From Thermoplasmata archaeon (GTDB lineage Archaea; Thermoplasmatota; Thermoplasmata; Thermoplasmatales; Thermoplasmataceae), in assembly GCA_021835265.1 (NCBI GenBank), contig JAKBQK010000257.1, positions 1-8,265 on the forward strand: 8,265 bases of DNA. The letters are read 5' to 3'. Positions 1 through 8,265 of the stretch are shown one piece after another. Within the stretch, counting starts at the first letter, position 1; each line of letters opens with the position of its first letter. The notes below the pieces were generated by a model. That model was given only the letters and a program-made list of their open reading frames with translations, ran no database searches and was not told the origin of the DNA. The position numbers and the translations under genes were made by a program.

Positions 1-163
1 TTGCCATGGATACGATGCCAATGCCGCCATGACCTATGGAAAGGCATTCATTGCCTGCCCAGAGTCTCCTCGACAATTCATTCATGGTATCGGAGATTCT
101 ATCATATCGTTCTTTGACATCATTTACGAGTCTTTCTTTTCTTTCAGGATCAATGCGTCCCAT
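1..163 (-). CDS. Transposase N-terminus, ISAzo13-like (partial, cut by window edge)
   Basis: The minus strand reads 54 codons from an ATG at position 163 to the window edge. The peptide begins MGRIDPERKERL and contains SRRLWAGNECLSIGHGGIGI. A charged helical start followed by 'RR.WA.NE...IGHGGI..VS.A' resembles the N-terminal region of ISAzo13-family transposases, where a helix-turn-helix follows the GHGGI segment. The catalytic DDE residues would lie outside the window, so it cannot be told whether the gene is intact. An in-frame TAA lies 24 bases upstream of the ATG, and no other start codon lies between them. A TATA-like box is centred about 25 bases upstream, which supports this start and a leaderless mRNA. 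The gene is transcribed away from the defence operon. The family assignment is from memory of the motif and is moderately secure; an insertion-sequence origin is likely. Confidence 0.7.
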   Translation of the reverse strand, partial: MGRIDPERKERLVNDVKERYDRISDTMNELSRRLWAGNECLSIGHGGIGIVSMA

Positions 164-184
164 GTCAAATACAGTATGAGCGGA

Positions 185-192
185 TTAAAATA
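185..192 (-). promoter_or_regulatory. TATA-like box of the transposase gene
   Basis: Read on the minus strand, an AT-only octamer (TATTTTAA type) is centred about 25 bases before the transposase ATG at 163. That is the expected archaeal TATA-to-transcription-start distance if the mRNA begins at the start codon. There is no ribosome binding site between box and ATG, consistent with leaderless translation. This is inferred from spacing alone. Confidence 0.45.
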
Positions 193-267
193 GTTATCTA
201 ATTAAATTACAATGCCTATGCGATAATGAAAGTTGGTTATAAGTGTGATGAAAAATATTTGTCTAAA

Positions 268-283
268 ATATGCGTATATGCGT
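268..283. repeat. Tandem repeat of an 8-mer in the divergent promoter region
   Basis: ATATGCGT occurs twice back to back (268-275 and 276-283), between the divergent transposase and DGQHR genes. It lies about 60 bases upstream of the operon's TATA-like box. Two adjacent copies of a mixed-composition octamer in otherwise AT-rich intergenic DNA could be a regulator binding site or part of an insertion-sequence end. A single inverted copy (ACGCATAT) occurs at 5151-5158 in the second large intergenic region. No function can be assigned from sequence. Confidence 0.5.
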
Positions 284-340
284 TTTTAAGGGTTCTGAAT
301 TTTAAAGGTATGAAATTACATAGTTGTTGATAACTAAAGG

Positions 341-348
341 TTTATATT
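341..348 (+). promoter_or_regulatory. TATA box of the four-gene operon
   Basis: TTTATATT is preceded by a purine-rich TAAAGG, suitable as a BRE-like element. It is centred about 25 bases before the ATG at 369, so transcription would begin at or very near that ATG and give a leaderless mRNA. The box lies inside the open frame that would result from the alternative TTG start at 324, which argues against that upstream start. Confidence 0.6.
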
Positions 349-368
349 GTAGAAAACCCTACACTTAT

Positions 369-1517
369 ATGGAAAATTCAGAAACTGAAAATGATAAAGG
401 AATAGAGTTGTTAGCGATTAGGACAATACAGCATAATGTGGTATTTTATACAGGCATCATGTCATCAGAACAGCTTTGCTCACCTGAGGCAGTGTCAAAA
501 ATTAGGCCAGATATATACCACAATGGAGGCAATGAAGAGGGATATCAACGAAATCCGACATCATCGCGCGTCAAGGATTTTGGGAGATATATTGGGGATA
601 ATCGGCAGTCACCAACATCGATAATAATAAACGTGAGAGATGCTGAGCTTAAGTTCAGACCATTCCCTGGAACACCAAAATTTGGATTACTTACAGTTCC
701 ATCTAATGGAAACTTGTATGTAGTAGATGGTCAGCACCGTTTGGAAGGATTAAGATTTATATACGATGATCTCAAGAAAAAAGGATCGCATCTAACGTTT
801 GAGTTTCCAGTTATAATCACAAATATGAGCAAGTATGAGGAAGCCCTCCAGTTTGCGATAATAAACAGAACACAAAAAGGGTTGAGAACCGAACTTGTAG
901 ATTTAGTTCTAAAGAAAATATCCACAACTGAGGACCCTTTGCGAGCTCAGAAACTTCCAAAAATCATTTCAAGAGATTTGGGTTGGAAAACAGTGGCAAT
1001 GTCAATTACTGATTATCTAAAAACTTTGGATATATGGAAGAATAAACTGCAAGAACCGAATGAGAAAAAATCTCCTCAAAATGTAGCTACAATCACAACT
1101 ATAGTATCCAGTCTTGAACCCGTGGTTGAAAAATTCAACTTATCCATGATACAGGCAAAGGGGGTAGCTGAGATACTTGGAGAATACTGGCAGGCAGTTA
1201 GTGATCTCTGCCCACTTTCAGCACGTCAAAATCCTAAATCTTCTGTGTTAATGAAAACGTTAGGTGTTGGTGTAATGCATCTAATATTTATTGATGCTGT
1301 GCACATTGCACAAGACTTTCATAACAATAAAAGAGATAAAGAAACTTTCAAGGCAATTCTAGAAAATGCTGGACAATATATGACTGATGGATTCTGGCAG
1401 GAAGCTTCTATTTATGGTTCTGGTAAATCTTCGGTTTCAAATGTTTACAGACTTCTGAAGGATTCAATCCTTAATTCCTATGAGAGTAAGTCTCCTGCGG
1501 AGAGAAACATTTTTTGA
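369..1517 (+). CDS. DGQHR domain protein (DndB-like), first gene of the cassette
   Basis: This 382-residue protein carries the signature D-G-Q-H-R at residues 120-124, preceded by a short strand (LYVV) and followed by LEGL. A second conserved stretch, FAIINRTQKGL, is at 162-172. Both are typical of the DGQHR family, which includes the phosphorothioation regulator DndB and has a ParB/sulfiredoxin-like core. Residues 62-79 (RNPTSSRVKDFGRYIGDN) fit the family's N-terminal helix before the core. I chose ATG 369 over the TTG at 324 because the TATA box at 341-348 sits 25 bases before 369 and no ribosome binding site precedes either codon. The gene ends 8 bases before the ATPase gene. No dndA, dndC, dndD or dndE is in the window, so a role in sulfur modification is not supported. 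A DNA-binding, regulatory or substrate-sensing role within the cassette is inferred. The family call is secure; the function is not. Confidence 0.85.
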   Translation: MENSETENDKGIELLAIRTIQHNVVFYTGIMSSEQLCSPEAVSKIRPDIYHNGGNEEGYQRNPTSSRVKDFGRYIGDNRQSPTSIIINVRDAELKFRPFPGTPKFGLLTVPSNGNLYVVDGQHRLEGLRFIYDDLKKKGSHLTFEFPVIITNMSKYEEALQFAIINRTQKGLRTELVDLVLKKISTTEDPLRAQKLPKIISRDLGWKTVAMSITDYLKTLDIWKNKLQEPNEKKSPQNVATITTIVSSLEPVVEKFNLSMIQAKGVAEILGEYWQAVSDLCPLSARQNPKSSVLMKTLGVGVMHLIFIDAVHIAQDFHNNKRDKETFKAILENAGQYMTDGFWQEASIYGSGKSSVSNVYRLLKDSILNSYESKSPAERNIF

Positions 1518-1525
1518 GGGATAAA

Positions 1526-3382
1526 ATGTGGAATTTCAGAGAATATCAGGAAGGAGAAGTCATTCATAACTCGCACGAGGAAGAATTTTTCACTATGCAG
1601 ATACCTTTACAGTCAGTTGTGAGAGAAGCGGTTCAGAATTCTCTTGATGCTGCTTTACCAGGGGTTGAAAAGGTTACTGTAAGGTTTCTATACGGTAGAG
1701 CATCTAAGGGGGCAGGTGAAGTATTTTTAGGGTTGAAGGATCACATTATTAGTTCGGGAATAATGGCTTCAGGTCTCGGCGATTCAGGGTTCGATTTTCT
1801 TGCGGTGGAAGATTTTAATACAACAGGACTCACAGGACCCACATCATACAGGGAGTGCGTTGATAAGGGTGATGGTAACTTTTGCAACTTCTGGTGGGTA
1901 GATGGTTCAACAAGGAAGGATATGAAGAAAGGAGGAAGATGGGGGTTAGGTAAATATTCATTCTTCGTTTTCTCACGCCTGAAACTGTTCTTCGGAGTAA
2001 GTGTGCCGGATTCAGATAATAACCCTTTAATAATGGGAAGAGCTCTTCTGAAGCGTCACAATACGAACCAAAGGACATACAGTCCTGAGGGGGTTTTCGC
2101 AACAAGTGGGTCTGAACCAATAAGAGATAGCTCAATCATAGAAAAATTTCATACATATTTTGAGCTTGAGCGGAGAACAAGTCCCGGACTTTCCATTGTC
2201 ATTCCCTACCCAGACTTTGAGAACAGATTATCTGTTTATTCCGATATAGTGTATCACGTATTGGATAACTATCTTTATTCAGTGGCAGCTGGAAATCTTG
2301 AAGTGAAGATAGAAGATCGAGTAAATTCTGAGAGAGAACAATTGATTATTAACAAAAATTCATTGAAATTCATCCTACAAAATTTTTTAAAAACCGACAA
2401 ACGTTTTAAGGAATTTGAAAAAATCTATGAGCTTTATAAGGAGATATTATCCTGCAAAGATCCTGATTTTGTTCTTAAAATTGCAGATAAGGATTTTCCA
2501 CAAATAGATGAGCAGTCCTTTATGGGTATCATATATGATGCTAGAAAAAAGTACTCCAATAATTCTAACACTATTATTAAGATAAGAATTCCATTTTGGA
2601 TTAACAGAAAAGATCTGGATAAAGAATTTGAAACTTATGTTGACGTTTCAATAAGCACCAATTCAGCATTCAAGGATGAAAAAGTGCACTGTATACGAAA
2701 TGGTATCAAGGTAATTCGAGGGATTCCTGATTTCAAAATGACAAGTGGGATCATGGTTTTGATAGCAGAGGATGATCCAGCCTCGGAACTTTTAGGAGAT
2801 TCAGAAAATCCTTCACACACGGAATGGAATCCGAGGACTGAGAGACTAAAAAACGGCAAATACTTATCACCAGATAAAGTCCTAAAATTCATTAAAGGAC
2901 TTCCAAGGGATTTAGTGAGGATTCTATCAGAAATACCGGAATATGAAGATAAAGATGTTCTTGCAGATATTTTTTATGCACCTGAAAATAAGACTAGAAC
3001 GATTAAACATGTTAATCCCATTCCTCCAGTTCCCCCTCCAAGACCATCATTAAGAATATTTGATTTAGTCAAGCATGAAAGAGGGTTTAGACTTACACTG
3101 ACAAAAAATGGTCAAGAAACTCTTCCCAGGGAAATTACTATAAAAACCGCTTACGACACAGTTGAAGGAGATCCTTTTAAAAATTATAGTAAGTTCGATT
3201 ACATAATTGGGTCAGAAGCAGTAAGGATAGCGGAATTTAAAGGGGGTGAAATGTTAGAATTAGGGGAAAACAAAATAAAAGTACGTGCAGAAGATAAAGA
3301 TTTCATCATAGTGATAAATGGTTTCGACTCAAGGAGAGATCTCATAGTTGATATCAAATCAAGGGGGTTTGATGGAGAATGA
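1526..3382 (+). CDS. GHKL (Hsp90/MutL-like) ATPase of a defence cassette
   Basis: The 618-residue protein has a recognisable Bergerat ATP-binding fold. The N-box is REAVQNSLDA (about residues 33-42, with E34, N38 and D41). A G1-like segment, VEDFNTTGLTGP, is near 94-105. The glycine-rich lid, GGRWGLGKYSFFVFSRL, is near 136-152. SPGLSIVIPYP (219-229) fits the strand after the lid. A middle region (about 250-460) ends with SHTEWNPRTERL near 430-441. A proline-rich linker (PIPPVPPPRP, about 498-507) leads to a C-terminal beta-strand domain that may be Ig-like. No nuclease motif is obvious. ATP-driven dimer clamping, as in MutL, MORC and Hsp90, is expected from the fold. I start at ATG 1526 because GAGGG lies 5 bases upstream; a TTG at 1514 in the same frame would overlap the previous gene. 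The stop overlaps the next gene by four bases (ATGA), implying translational coupling. Confidence 0.85.
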   Translation: MWNFREYQEGEVIHNSHEEEFFTMQIPLQSVVREAVQNSLDAALPGVEKVTVRFLYGRASKGAGEVFLGLKDHIISSGIMASGLGDSGFDFLAVEDFNTTGLTGPTSYRECVDKGDGNFCNFWWVDGSTRKDMKKGGRWGLGKYSFFVFSRLKLFFGVSVPDSDNNPLIMGRALLKRHNTNQRTYSPEGVFATSGSEPIRDSSIIEKFHTYFELERRTSPGLSIVIPYPDFENRLSVYSDIVYHVLDNYLYSVAAGNLEVKIEDRVNSEREQLIINKNSLKFILQNFLKTDKRFKEFEKIYELYKEILSCKDPDFVLKIADKDFPQIDEQSFMGIIYDARKKYSNNSNTIIKIRIPFWINRKDLDKEFETYVDVSISTNSAFKDEKVHCIRNGIKVIRGIPDFKMTSGIMVLIAEDDPASELLGDSENPSHTEWNPRTERLKNGKYLSPDKVLKFIKGLPRDLVRILSEIPEYEDKDVLADIFYAPENKTRTIKHVNPIPPVPPPRPSLRIFDLVKHERGFRLTLTKNGQETLPREITIKTAYDTVEGDPFKNYSKFDYIIGSEAVRIAEFKGGEMLELGENKIKVRAEDKDFIIVINGFDSRRDLIVDIKSRGFDGE

Positions 3383-4170
3383 TAAGAAGAGTAAATTTCA
3401 CAGGCAGGATAAAAATAAGGCAGAACTCAGTAAGCCTAAATGTCACAAATCCTGGAACTTCCGATGTTGCTTTTAGCTGTAGCGTAGACCTTAGTGAATA
3501 CAAGTTTCCAGATGATGCAGAGGTCTTTATTGATGTCTATAAAGGAAGTTATATCAGAAAACGTTTCAGTCTTGGAAAAATAAAATCTCCTGAGCATATA
3601 ATCAATCAGAAAATTCCTGAATTGAGTGATTTTCCTGTATTTACTTCTAAGCTCAATGTTGTTGATACTCGCAAAGGTTTTAAAGTCATCCTTGGTCTTT
3701 CTTCCTCACTTTCTTCACTTGATGGTGGTTCTGACATCTCAAGAGTCTCTCTATTGCCGGTTAAATATATAAAAGGAATGAGTCAGGTTTGGAAACTTGA
3801 TTACGAAACAGGTAGGGCTGTACTCTTATTGAATTCTGAAATTCCAGAAATATCTGATTTAATTAAGAATGATTCATTTTTTAGACACACAGTGTTGCCA
3901 GCGGTATTTAGGGAGATAATGTTTAGATTGTTTATTTTTGAAAGGGTCTTTGAAGATGAAGACGACAATGATAGCTATAGAGGTAAGTGGTTACATTTTT
4001 TAAGAAATTCATTAGAAAAGACAGAGGATTTAGATTTTCTCACGAATGATTTTGAAGATAGTGATGAACCGGACTTCACTCAGCAGCTGGATGCAATTGA
4101 AAGGATCGTGGAAAAATTCTCTGAGAACATCTTTTCACTTAGTAATGCTGGTTCTTTTGGAGGTAGATAA
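3379..4170 (+). CDS. Unrecognised 263-residue cassette protein with acidic C-terminal half
   Basis: I do not recognise this protein. Residues 1-150 look beta-rich, with alternating hydrophobic positions (for example VFIDVYKGSYIRKRFSLG at 49-66 and KGFKVILGLSSSLSSL at 99-114) and no signal peptide or membrane segment. The C-terminal part looks helical and carries two acidic patches: FEDEDDND at 191-198 and a broader stretch at 217-233 containing DFEDSDEPDF. The ATG overlaps the stop of the ATPase gene by 4 bases. The next gene starts 1 base after this stop, behind a GGAGGT that lies inside this gene's last codons. Such tight coupling suggests a partner of the ATPase, perhaps a structural adaptor made in equal amount. 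That role is inferred from position only; no catalytic motif is visible. Confidence 0.75.
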   Translation: MIRRVNFTGRIKIRQNSVSLNVTNPGTSDVAFSCSVDLSEYKFPDDAEVFIDVYKGSYIRKRFSLGKIKSPEHIINQKIPELSDFPVFTSKLNVVDTRKGFKVILGLSSSLSSLDGGSDISRVSLLPVKYIKGMSQVWKLDYETGRAVLLLNSEIPEISDLIKNDSFFRHTVLPAVFREIMFRLFIFERVFEDEDDNDSYRGKWLHFLRNSLEKTEDLDFLTNDFEDSDEPDFTQQLDAIERIVEKFSENIFSLSNAGSFGGR

Positions 4171-4171
4171 A

Positions 4172-4891
4172 ATGGTACAGCTAAGAGTGATGAACTCTGA
4201 AGGAAATAGAATATTTATGAAGTTTATAAATGACTGTAAAAACGGCAATAACTATTCTAAACCTGACCTCAACAAAGATGAATATTCAAGTGAATTTCCG
4301 ATTTCATGCGACATTCTAACAAAAATGGATTTTAAAACAAAGCTTGATCTTGCAAAATATCTAATCAACACTTTTTCAAATATCAATATTGTAAGAGAAC
4401 AGATAACATCCAATCCCGGTATATGGACTTGGATTGCATATACGTGGTTTGAAGACCTAGCAACAGATAAATTTGGAAGGCTTAATCCCATGGAAGATGT
4501 GAGGTATATTTTTTCTGAGGATTTTAGAAAGAAGTACAGGCACCTCATACGTATGCCATATGACATGTTGTCACTACATGGAGAAAATGCTTCTATGCTT
4601 TTCCTGTATGGGCCAGTAAATATACAGGGAGATTATGTTGAACAGGCATTATCAAAGATAGATTTCTATTCTAACAGTTCTATTATAAAAACATTTACAG
4701 AACTTTATTTTGACAGAGAAACAATGAAACCAAAGAAGGGTTCACAGGGAAAGAATAGGGGTGGCAATCTCAGAAGGCTAAAAACAATCCTTAAACAATT
4801 GGTGCTTACATATGATCTCTATTCCTGTTCGTGCGATGAAATAATGAAATTACTTCCAGAAGAATTTGATTCCTGGAAAAATGTTGACTAA
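4172..4891 (+). CDS. DUF6339-like protein, last gene of the cassette
   Basis: This 239-residue protein contains NPGIWTWIAYTWFEDL (81-96), KYRHLIRMPYDML (121-133), LHGENASMLFLYGP (135-148), then GDYVEQAL and a basic segment KPKKGSQGKNRGGNLRR (186-202). It ends with LTYDLYSCSCDEIMKLLPEEFDSW. This pattern fits DUF6339 as I remember it, a family of unknown function found near ATPase and methylase genes; I could not search to confirm. The open frame extends upstream to 4046, but the start at 4172 is clearly preferred: GGAGGT at 4159-4164 is 7 bases before it, and the extension would run through the previous gene. The basic segment could contact nucleic acid. No enzyme motif is evident, and the role is unknown beyond membership of the operon. 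Confidence 0.8.
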   Translation: MVQLRVMNSEGNRIFMKFINDCKNGNNYSKPDLNKDEYSSEFPISCDILTKMDFKTKLDLAKYLINTFSNINIVREQITSNPGIWTWIAYTWFEDLATDKFGRLNPMEDVRYIFSEDFRKKYRHLIRMPYDMLSLHGENASMLFLYGPVNIQGDYVEQALSKIDFYSNSSIIKTFTELYFDRETMKPKKGSQGKNRGGNLRRLKTILKQLVLTYDLYSCSCDEIMKLLPEEFDSWKNVD

Positions 4892-4911
4892 ATTCGGCTT
4901 TACTTTGGTAA

Positions 4912-4919
4912 TTTTTTTT
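4912..4919 (+). terminator. Oligo-T terminator of the four-gene operon
   Basis: A run of eight T residues on the plus strand begins 20 bases after the stop of the DUF6339-like gene and is followed by further AT-rich sequence. Archaeal RNA polymerase terminates at such T-tracts without needing a hairpin, and none is seen here. This separates the cassette's transcript from the restriction-modification genes downstream. Confidence 0.55.
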
Positions 4920-5107
4920 AAAAATAATCCCTAATTTTCATATTTTTACGCTTTGTGAAATGAATTAGTAAGATTTGGTAAATAGTAAATAAATAATCTC
5001 CTATAAAATCTCGGATTCCCTCATCGTAACATTTTTCCATCATGAGGATTCTAGAATTTTTCTAACTTTGATGCCCTTACTCTTTGTTTCCATTTAGTTT
5101 TGCTTAT

Positions 5108-5137
5108 CAGTAATCTGTATTGTAAGAGGTATTACTG
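5108..5137. repeat. Inverted repeat, 7-bp arms, 16-base spacer
   Basis: CAGTAAT at 5108-5114 is matched by its exact reverse complement ATTACTG at 5131-5137. The match does not extend in either direction. It is not followed by a T-tract, so it does not look like a terminator. It could be an operator dyad, a weak stem-loop or chance in AT-rich DNA. Confidence 0.35.
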
Positions 5138-5185
5138 TTATTTTACACACACGCATATGTAATAAACAACAATTTACAAACACAG

Positions 5186-5200
5186 CTAACTAGTCGTTAG
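5186..5200. repeat. Short dyad, 5-bp arms, 5-base centre
   Basis: CTAAC and GTTAG flank a 5-base centre containing TAGTC. This lies 427 bases upstream of the endonuclease start, so it is too far away to be its operator unless a longer transcript starts here. It may be chance. Confidence 0.3.
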
Positions 5201-5558
5201 GGAAAACAATGTCAGGTTTTATTGAAAGTTTTAAGTGGATTCTATATTGGTATCCATGGAAAAAAGATACTTACTAACTATTTTCTTGATGGTAGTATTT
5301 AATGTTCTGGTTCTGAACATGGTCATGCCACTCATTTCTCTGCATATTTCATCTATCTTCAATCACCTTATCACATTATCTACTAACGTCCTTATCACCG
5401 GTTGCAACACCACATTTCCGAAGTTTCAGCATCTGGTCATTTATTGCTCAGACGAGTGGGCAAGTCAAAGTTCTATTAAAGTGTCAACTACTTACACAAC
5501 CTTTGCTTTATCACACCGATCAAGAAGAAAATAGATGGATATTACACCCGGGATGCAC

Positions 5559-5570
5559 AAATATTATTAT
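5559..5570 (+). promoter_or_regulatory. Possible TATA box for the restriction-modification genes
   Basis: AAATATTATTAT lies about 60 bases before the endonuclease ATG. A transcript starting about 25 bases downstream, near 5590, would carry a leader of roughly 37 bases that includes the AAGGTG ribosome binding site at 5614-5619. This is the best candidate near the gene, but AT-rich matches are common here. Confidence 0.3.
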
Positions 5571-5626
5571 CGGATGAATCTATTGTATCTGAAGAGTTCA
5601 GGAGAAGGAAAATAAGGTGTACCAAA

Positions 5627-6712
5627 ATGAATAATTCAGATGATATAGTTAGTATCCTTGAGAACTTCTGGCCAAGAAACAAGGCAAAAGGACTGCTAGC
5701 CCAGACTATCTTTTCTGAGGAAGTTGAAAATGGAACTTTTGGAAAGGATGCAGGAGAAAAATTTATGCATGGGTGCTGGTTAATATCACCAAAAAACACA
5801 GATTTTTTCAAGTTCAGATTCGCATTTTTTATTCATCCCTATGTGTTGAAATCGGGAATTACGGACACTGATTTTAGGGCATTACTTATGGAAAAATATA
5901 GACCGTTTCACGCCAACTCCGAATTTTTGAACAATGCAGGAATTGGAATAATTTACGTGGTTATAAGCACAACAAGTGGCACTCTACCGTACGAGGAGAT
6001 CAAGAACAGGAATTTCAAAAACATATACTGGACATTTTATCACTTCAGCAATGGAGAATTCAGCAAGATTGATTCTCCAGAATTCTTTGGCAAGTGGGAA
6101 GGTGATCGCGGAAGACCCAGTTATGGCGGAAACTGGGACCCTGAGGTGAAAAAGAATATAAAAAAGCTCGACAAAAGTATCCTTTTAAGACTGCTGTTGA
6201 ACGAATTATTTTACCTTGGATTCCTTAAGGGGGTGTTAAAAAAGCCTCTGAACGATCCTTACGATGTAGATGCCTTTATGATTAGTCTATCACAGAAACA
6301 TATATTTCCCATGGAGATAAAAGAGAAATTTCCCGGTAACAACGGAGATGAGCTGTTTTTTGGTATTGATGCTGGCAGAATCATGATGCTTCTCAGACTT
6401 GCACTTCCCAATGACGCAAACGCTATCTATCTCGTTAGAGAGATGGACAACTCCGGTTATTTCAAAGGCTGGAAATATATTACTCTCAGTGATATTATTA
6501 TGACATCAAGTTGGAATCTTCAGGCAGGTGGCCTTGGGATGGGTGGGCAAAGTACCCAGACCGTGAAACTGTCCTATAATCAGTTCAAGCAATTCGACAG
6601 AACCACGTTGACTGAGGATGCCTTAAGGGGAATGGGAGAACTTCCCAAGGAGATTAGGGATATGGCAGGCAGGTTTCGTACAGAACTTTCTTCAAAGTTT
6701 TATGGTGAATAA
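5627..6712 (+). CDS. Putative type II restriction endonuclease (PD-(D/E)XK-like)
   Basis: This 361-residue protein matches no restriction enzyme I can name. It is called an endonuclease because it immediately precedes a C5-cytosine methyltransferase in the same operon and contains a plausible PD-(D/E)XK core. D213 and D215 in DPYDVDAF are followed 15 residues later by E230-I-K232 in PMEIKEKFP, with hydrophobic strands around both. The next segment, [17 protein letters not shown] (244-260), fits the helix that follows such cores, and a strand containing AIYLVREMD (266-274) comes after it. The C-terminal part (about 300-361) is polar. ATG 5627 is chosen because AAGGTG lies 7 bases upstream. The frame is open further upstream but has no start codon there. 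The stop is 2 bases before the methyltransferase ATG. If the methyltransferase has Dcm-like specificity, this enzyme would cut a CC(W/N)GG-like site. The nuclease role is inferred from context and motif. Confidence 0.65.
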   Translation: MNNSDDIVSILENFWPRNKAKGLLAQTIFSEEVENGTFGKDAGEKFMHGCWLISPKNTDFFKFRFAFFIHPYVLKSGITDTDFRALLMEKYRPFHANSEFLNNAGIGIIYVVISTTSGTLPYEEIKNRNFKNIYWTFYHFSNGEFSKIDSPEFFGKWEGDRGRPSYGGNWDPEVKKNIKKLDKSILLRLLLNELFYLGFLKGVLKKPLNDPYDVDAFMISLSQKHIFPMEIKEKFPGNNGDELFFGIDAGRIMMLLRLALPNDANAIYLVREMDNSGYFKGWKYITLSDIIMTSSWNLQAGGLGMGGQSTQTVKLSYNQFKQFDRTTLTEDALRGMGELPKEIRDMAGRFRTELSSKFYGE

Positions 6713-6714
6713 CC

Positions 6715-7707
6715 ATGGAACAGCTTAGGTTTATAGATCTATTTGCCGGTATTGGTGGAATCCGAATGGGATTTGAACATGCAGGTGCCAGATGTGTGTG
6801 GTCAAACGAATACAACAAAAACTGTGAAATAACTTATAACGAAAATTTCGGGCAGGGTGAACTTACTGTCGGGGACATAAGGGAAGTAAAATCAACAGAT
6901 ATACCTGACTTTGATATCCTTGCCGGAGGATTTCCTTGCCAACCATTCTCGATAGCCGGAGTTTCCAAGAAGAACGCGTTGGGGAAACCACATGGGTTTG
7001 AGGACAAGACCCAGGGCACACTTTTCCACGAAATAGTCAGAATATTAGAAGAAAGCAGACCTGATGCGTATTTTCTTGAGAATGTCAAGAATCTGGAGAA
7101 CCATGACAAGGGGAAAACTTTTGTCGTAATTCGTGAGTCGTTGGAAGCACTGGGTTATTCATTTTACTACAAAGTAATCAATGCTAAATCTCTTGTTCCA
7201 CAAAACAGGGAAAGGATATTTATGATTGGGTTCAGAGACAGAAAAATCAATTTCAAGTTTCCGCCCATCCCGGAACTTAACCCGAAAATAACTGATATTC
7301 TTGAGAAAAATGTCCCTGACAGGTATACCCTGACTGACCACATGTGGGAATATTTACAGAAATATGCAGAAAAACACCGTGCAAAGGGAAACGGTTTTGG
7401 GTTTGGTTTGGTGGATTTTAATGGTTGTGCCAGAACACTTTCAGCACGTTATTATAAGGATGGAAGTGAGATACTTATACCGCAGAACTCTGGGAATCCC
7501 AGGAGGCTCACCCCAAGAGAATGCGCAAGACTGCAGGGATTTCCCGAATCCTTTAAAATTCCAGTTTCCGATACACAGGCCTATAAACAATTCGGCAATT
7601 CGGTGGCAGTTCCTGTTATTGAGATTCTTGCAAAGGAAGTAGTTAGGACCCTGCTGGAGAGACCACAGAGGTCAGAACCGTATTTGATACAACAGAAACT
7701 ATTTTGA
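6715..7707 (+). CDS. DNA (cytosine-5)-methyltransferase, Dcm-like recognition segment
   Basis: This 330-residue, apparently complete enzyme transfers a methyl group from S-adenosylmethionine to C5 of cytosine. All main motifs are visible: motif [13 protein letters not shown] (6-17), motif [11 protein letters not shown] with catalytic C75, motif VI ENV (122-124), motif VIII QNRERIF (163-169), motif [12 protein letters not shown] (268-277) and motif [11 protein letters not shown] (292-301). The target recognition segment between VIII and IX contains GNGFGFGLV and [16 protein letters not shown]. It closely recalls E. coli Dcm and its CCWGG/CCNGG relatives, as does [12 protein letters not shown] near the end. 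A CC(W/N)GG-like target is therefore inferred, and the neighbouring vsr gene agrees. GGTGA at 6704-6708 is 6 bases before the ATG. The last 9 bases overlap the convergent vsr gene. Its role is to protect host DNA from the upstream endonuclease. Confidence 0.95.
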   Translation: MEQLRFIDLFAGIGGIRMGFEHAGARCVWSNEYNKNCEITYNENFGQGELTVGDIREVKSTDIPDFDILAGGFPCQPFSIAGVSKKNALGKPHGFEDKTQGTLFHEIVRILEESRPDAYFLENVKNLENHDKGKTFVVIRESLEALGYSFYYKVINAKSLVPQNRERIFMIGFRDRKINFKFPPIPELNPKITDILEKNVPDRYTLTDHMWEYLQKYAEKHRAKGNGFGFGLVDFNGCARTLSARYYKDGSEILIPQNSGNPRRLTPRECARLQGFPESFKIPVSDTQAYKQFGNSVAVPVIEILAKEVVRTLLERPQRSEPYLIQQKLF

Positions 7708-8265
7708 TTTCAGAATCCTTCCGACTCTAGAAATTACTCTGCCCGGATATTTTTTTATATCATGTTCCCAGATTCTTATAACCTTCCACCCCTCGCTTTC
7801 CAGCTTCTTATTGACTATTTTATCTCTCCTAACATTTCCTTCTATCTTTTGCAACCAAAATTCTGTTCTTGTTTCCGGAATGACGAAGTCATAAGGGCAT
7901 TTGTGCCAGTAACACCCGTCAATGAAGAGCACAACCCGGTTACTTTTATTGGCAAAATCCGGCTTTCCGTATATTCCAGAGGGCTGATATTCAAAATTCA
8001 AAGATTCAAGAACCTGTTTGAGTTTCAGTTCCGGCCAAGTTTTCGAACTCTTTATTCTTGACATATTGTAATGTCTCTGCTCTTTGGTCAATACATCCGA
8101 CACGTATGAATGAATGGTTAAAAGTATTAAAGATATTTCCCATCATTCCAATAATTATTCTTCCTTAAATGTGAAACGCTTATTGCATTTCTTTTATACA
8201 GAGATTTGATAGAATAGGTGCGGAGGATTTCTATTAACCTCCCAAAAAACACCGTAACATTTATT

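Larger units (their letters stand above)
4920..5626. other. Large AT-rich intergenic region without a convincing gene
   Basis: This gap of about 700 bases separates the cassette from the restriction-modification genes. A 99-codon open frame at 5235-5534 encodes a hydrophobic start (YLLTIFLMVVFNVLVLNMV) followed by an ordinary composition. It has no good ribosome binding site and resembles no family I know, so I do not call it a gene. A second frame, in phase with the downstream endonuclease gene, is open from about 5487 to 5626 and reads quite protein-like (IDGYYTRDAQILLSDES), but it has no ATG, GTG or TTG of its own. The region also holds two small inverted repeats (5108-5137 and 5186-5200). 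It may be decayed coding DNA or the scar of a mobile element. Confidence 0.5.

Overview
The window looks archaeal, perhaps from Thermoplasmata or another AT-rich euryarchaeote. Arginine is encoded mostly by AGA/AGG, and isoleucine ATA is common. Internal operon genes follow GGAGGT- or GGTGA-type ribosome binding sites. The three genes that head transcripts instead have a TATA-like box centred about 25 bases before the start codon, as in leaderless archaeal mRNAs. The lineage is an inference from these traits only.

Layout: (1) Positions 1-163, minus strand, hold the N-terminus of a transposase resembling the ISAzo13 family, cut by the window edge. (2) Positions 164-368 are a divergent promoter region. 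(3) Positions 369-4891, plus strand, hold a tight four-gene operon: a DGQHR (DndB-like) protein, a GHKL/Hsp90-like ATPase with a proline-rich linker and a C-terminal beta domain, an unrecognised 263-residue protein with acidic patches, and a DUF6339-like protein. The genes are 1-8 bases apart or overlap by 4. (4) Positions 4892-5626 are an AT-rich gap of about 735 bases with a T-tract terminator and small inverted repeats, but no convincing gene. (5) Positions 5627-7707, plus strand, hold a probable type II restriction-modification pair: a putative PD-(D/E)XK endonuclease followed by a C5-cytosine methyltransferase with a Dcm-like target recognition segment. (6) Positions 7699-8103, minus strand, hold a Vsr-type mismatch endonuclease that converges on the methyltransferase and overlaps it by 9 bases. 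(7) Positions 8104-8265 contain the vsr promoter and nothing else I can assign.

How the genes may work together: the window reads as a defence island. The right half is a self-contained cytosine R-M module. The methyltransferase would protect the host, the endonuclease would cut unmodified DNA, and Vsr would repair the T:G mismatches left when 5-methylcytosine deaminates. The Dcm-like recognition segment suggests a CC(W/N)GG-like target. The left half is the less familiar part. A DGQHR protein, a GHKL ATPase and two accessory proteins form one operon with no sulfur-modification genes (dndA/C/D/E), no helicase and no obvious nuclease. Hsp90/MutL-like ATPases are known to travel with Dcm methylases and Vsr nucleases in complex R-M systems, usually together with a Z1-type helicase. 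The arrangement here may be a helicase-less variant that relies on the adjacent R-M module, or simply two independent systems side by side.
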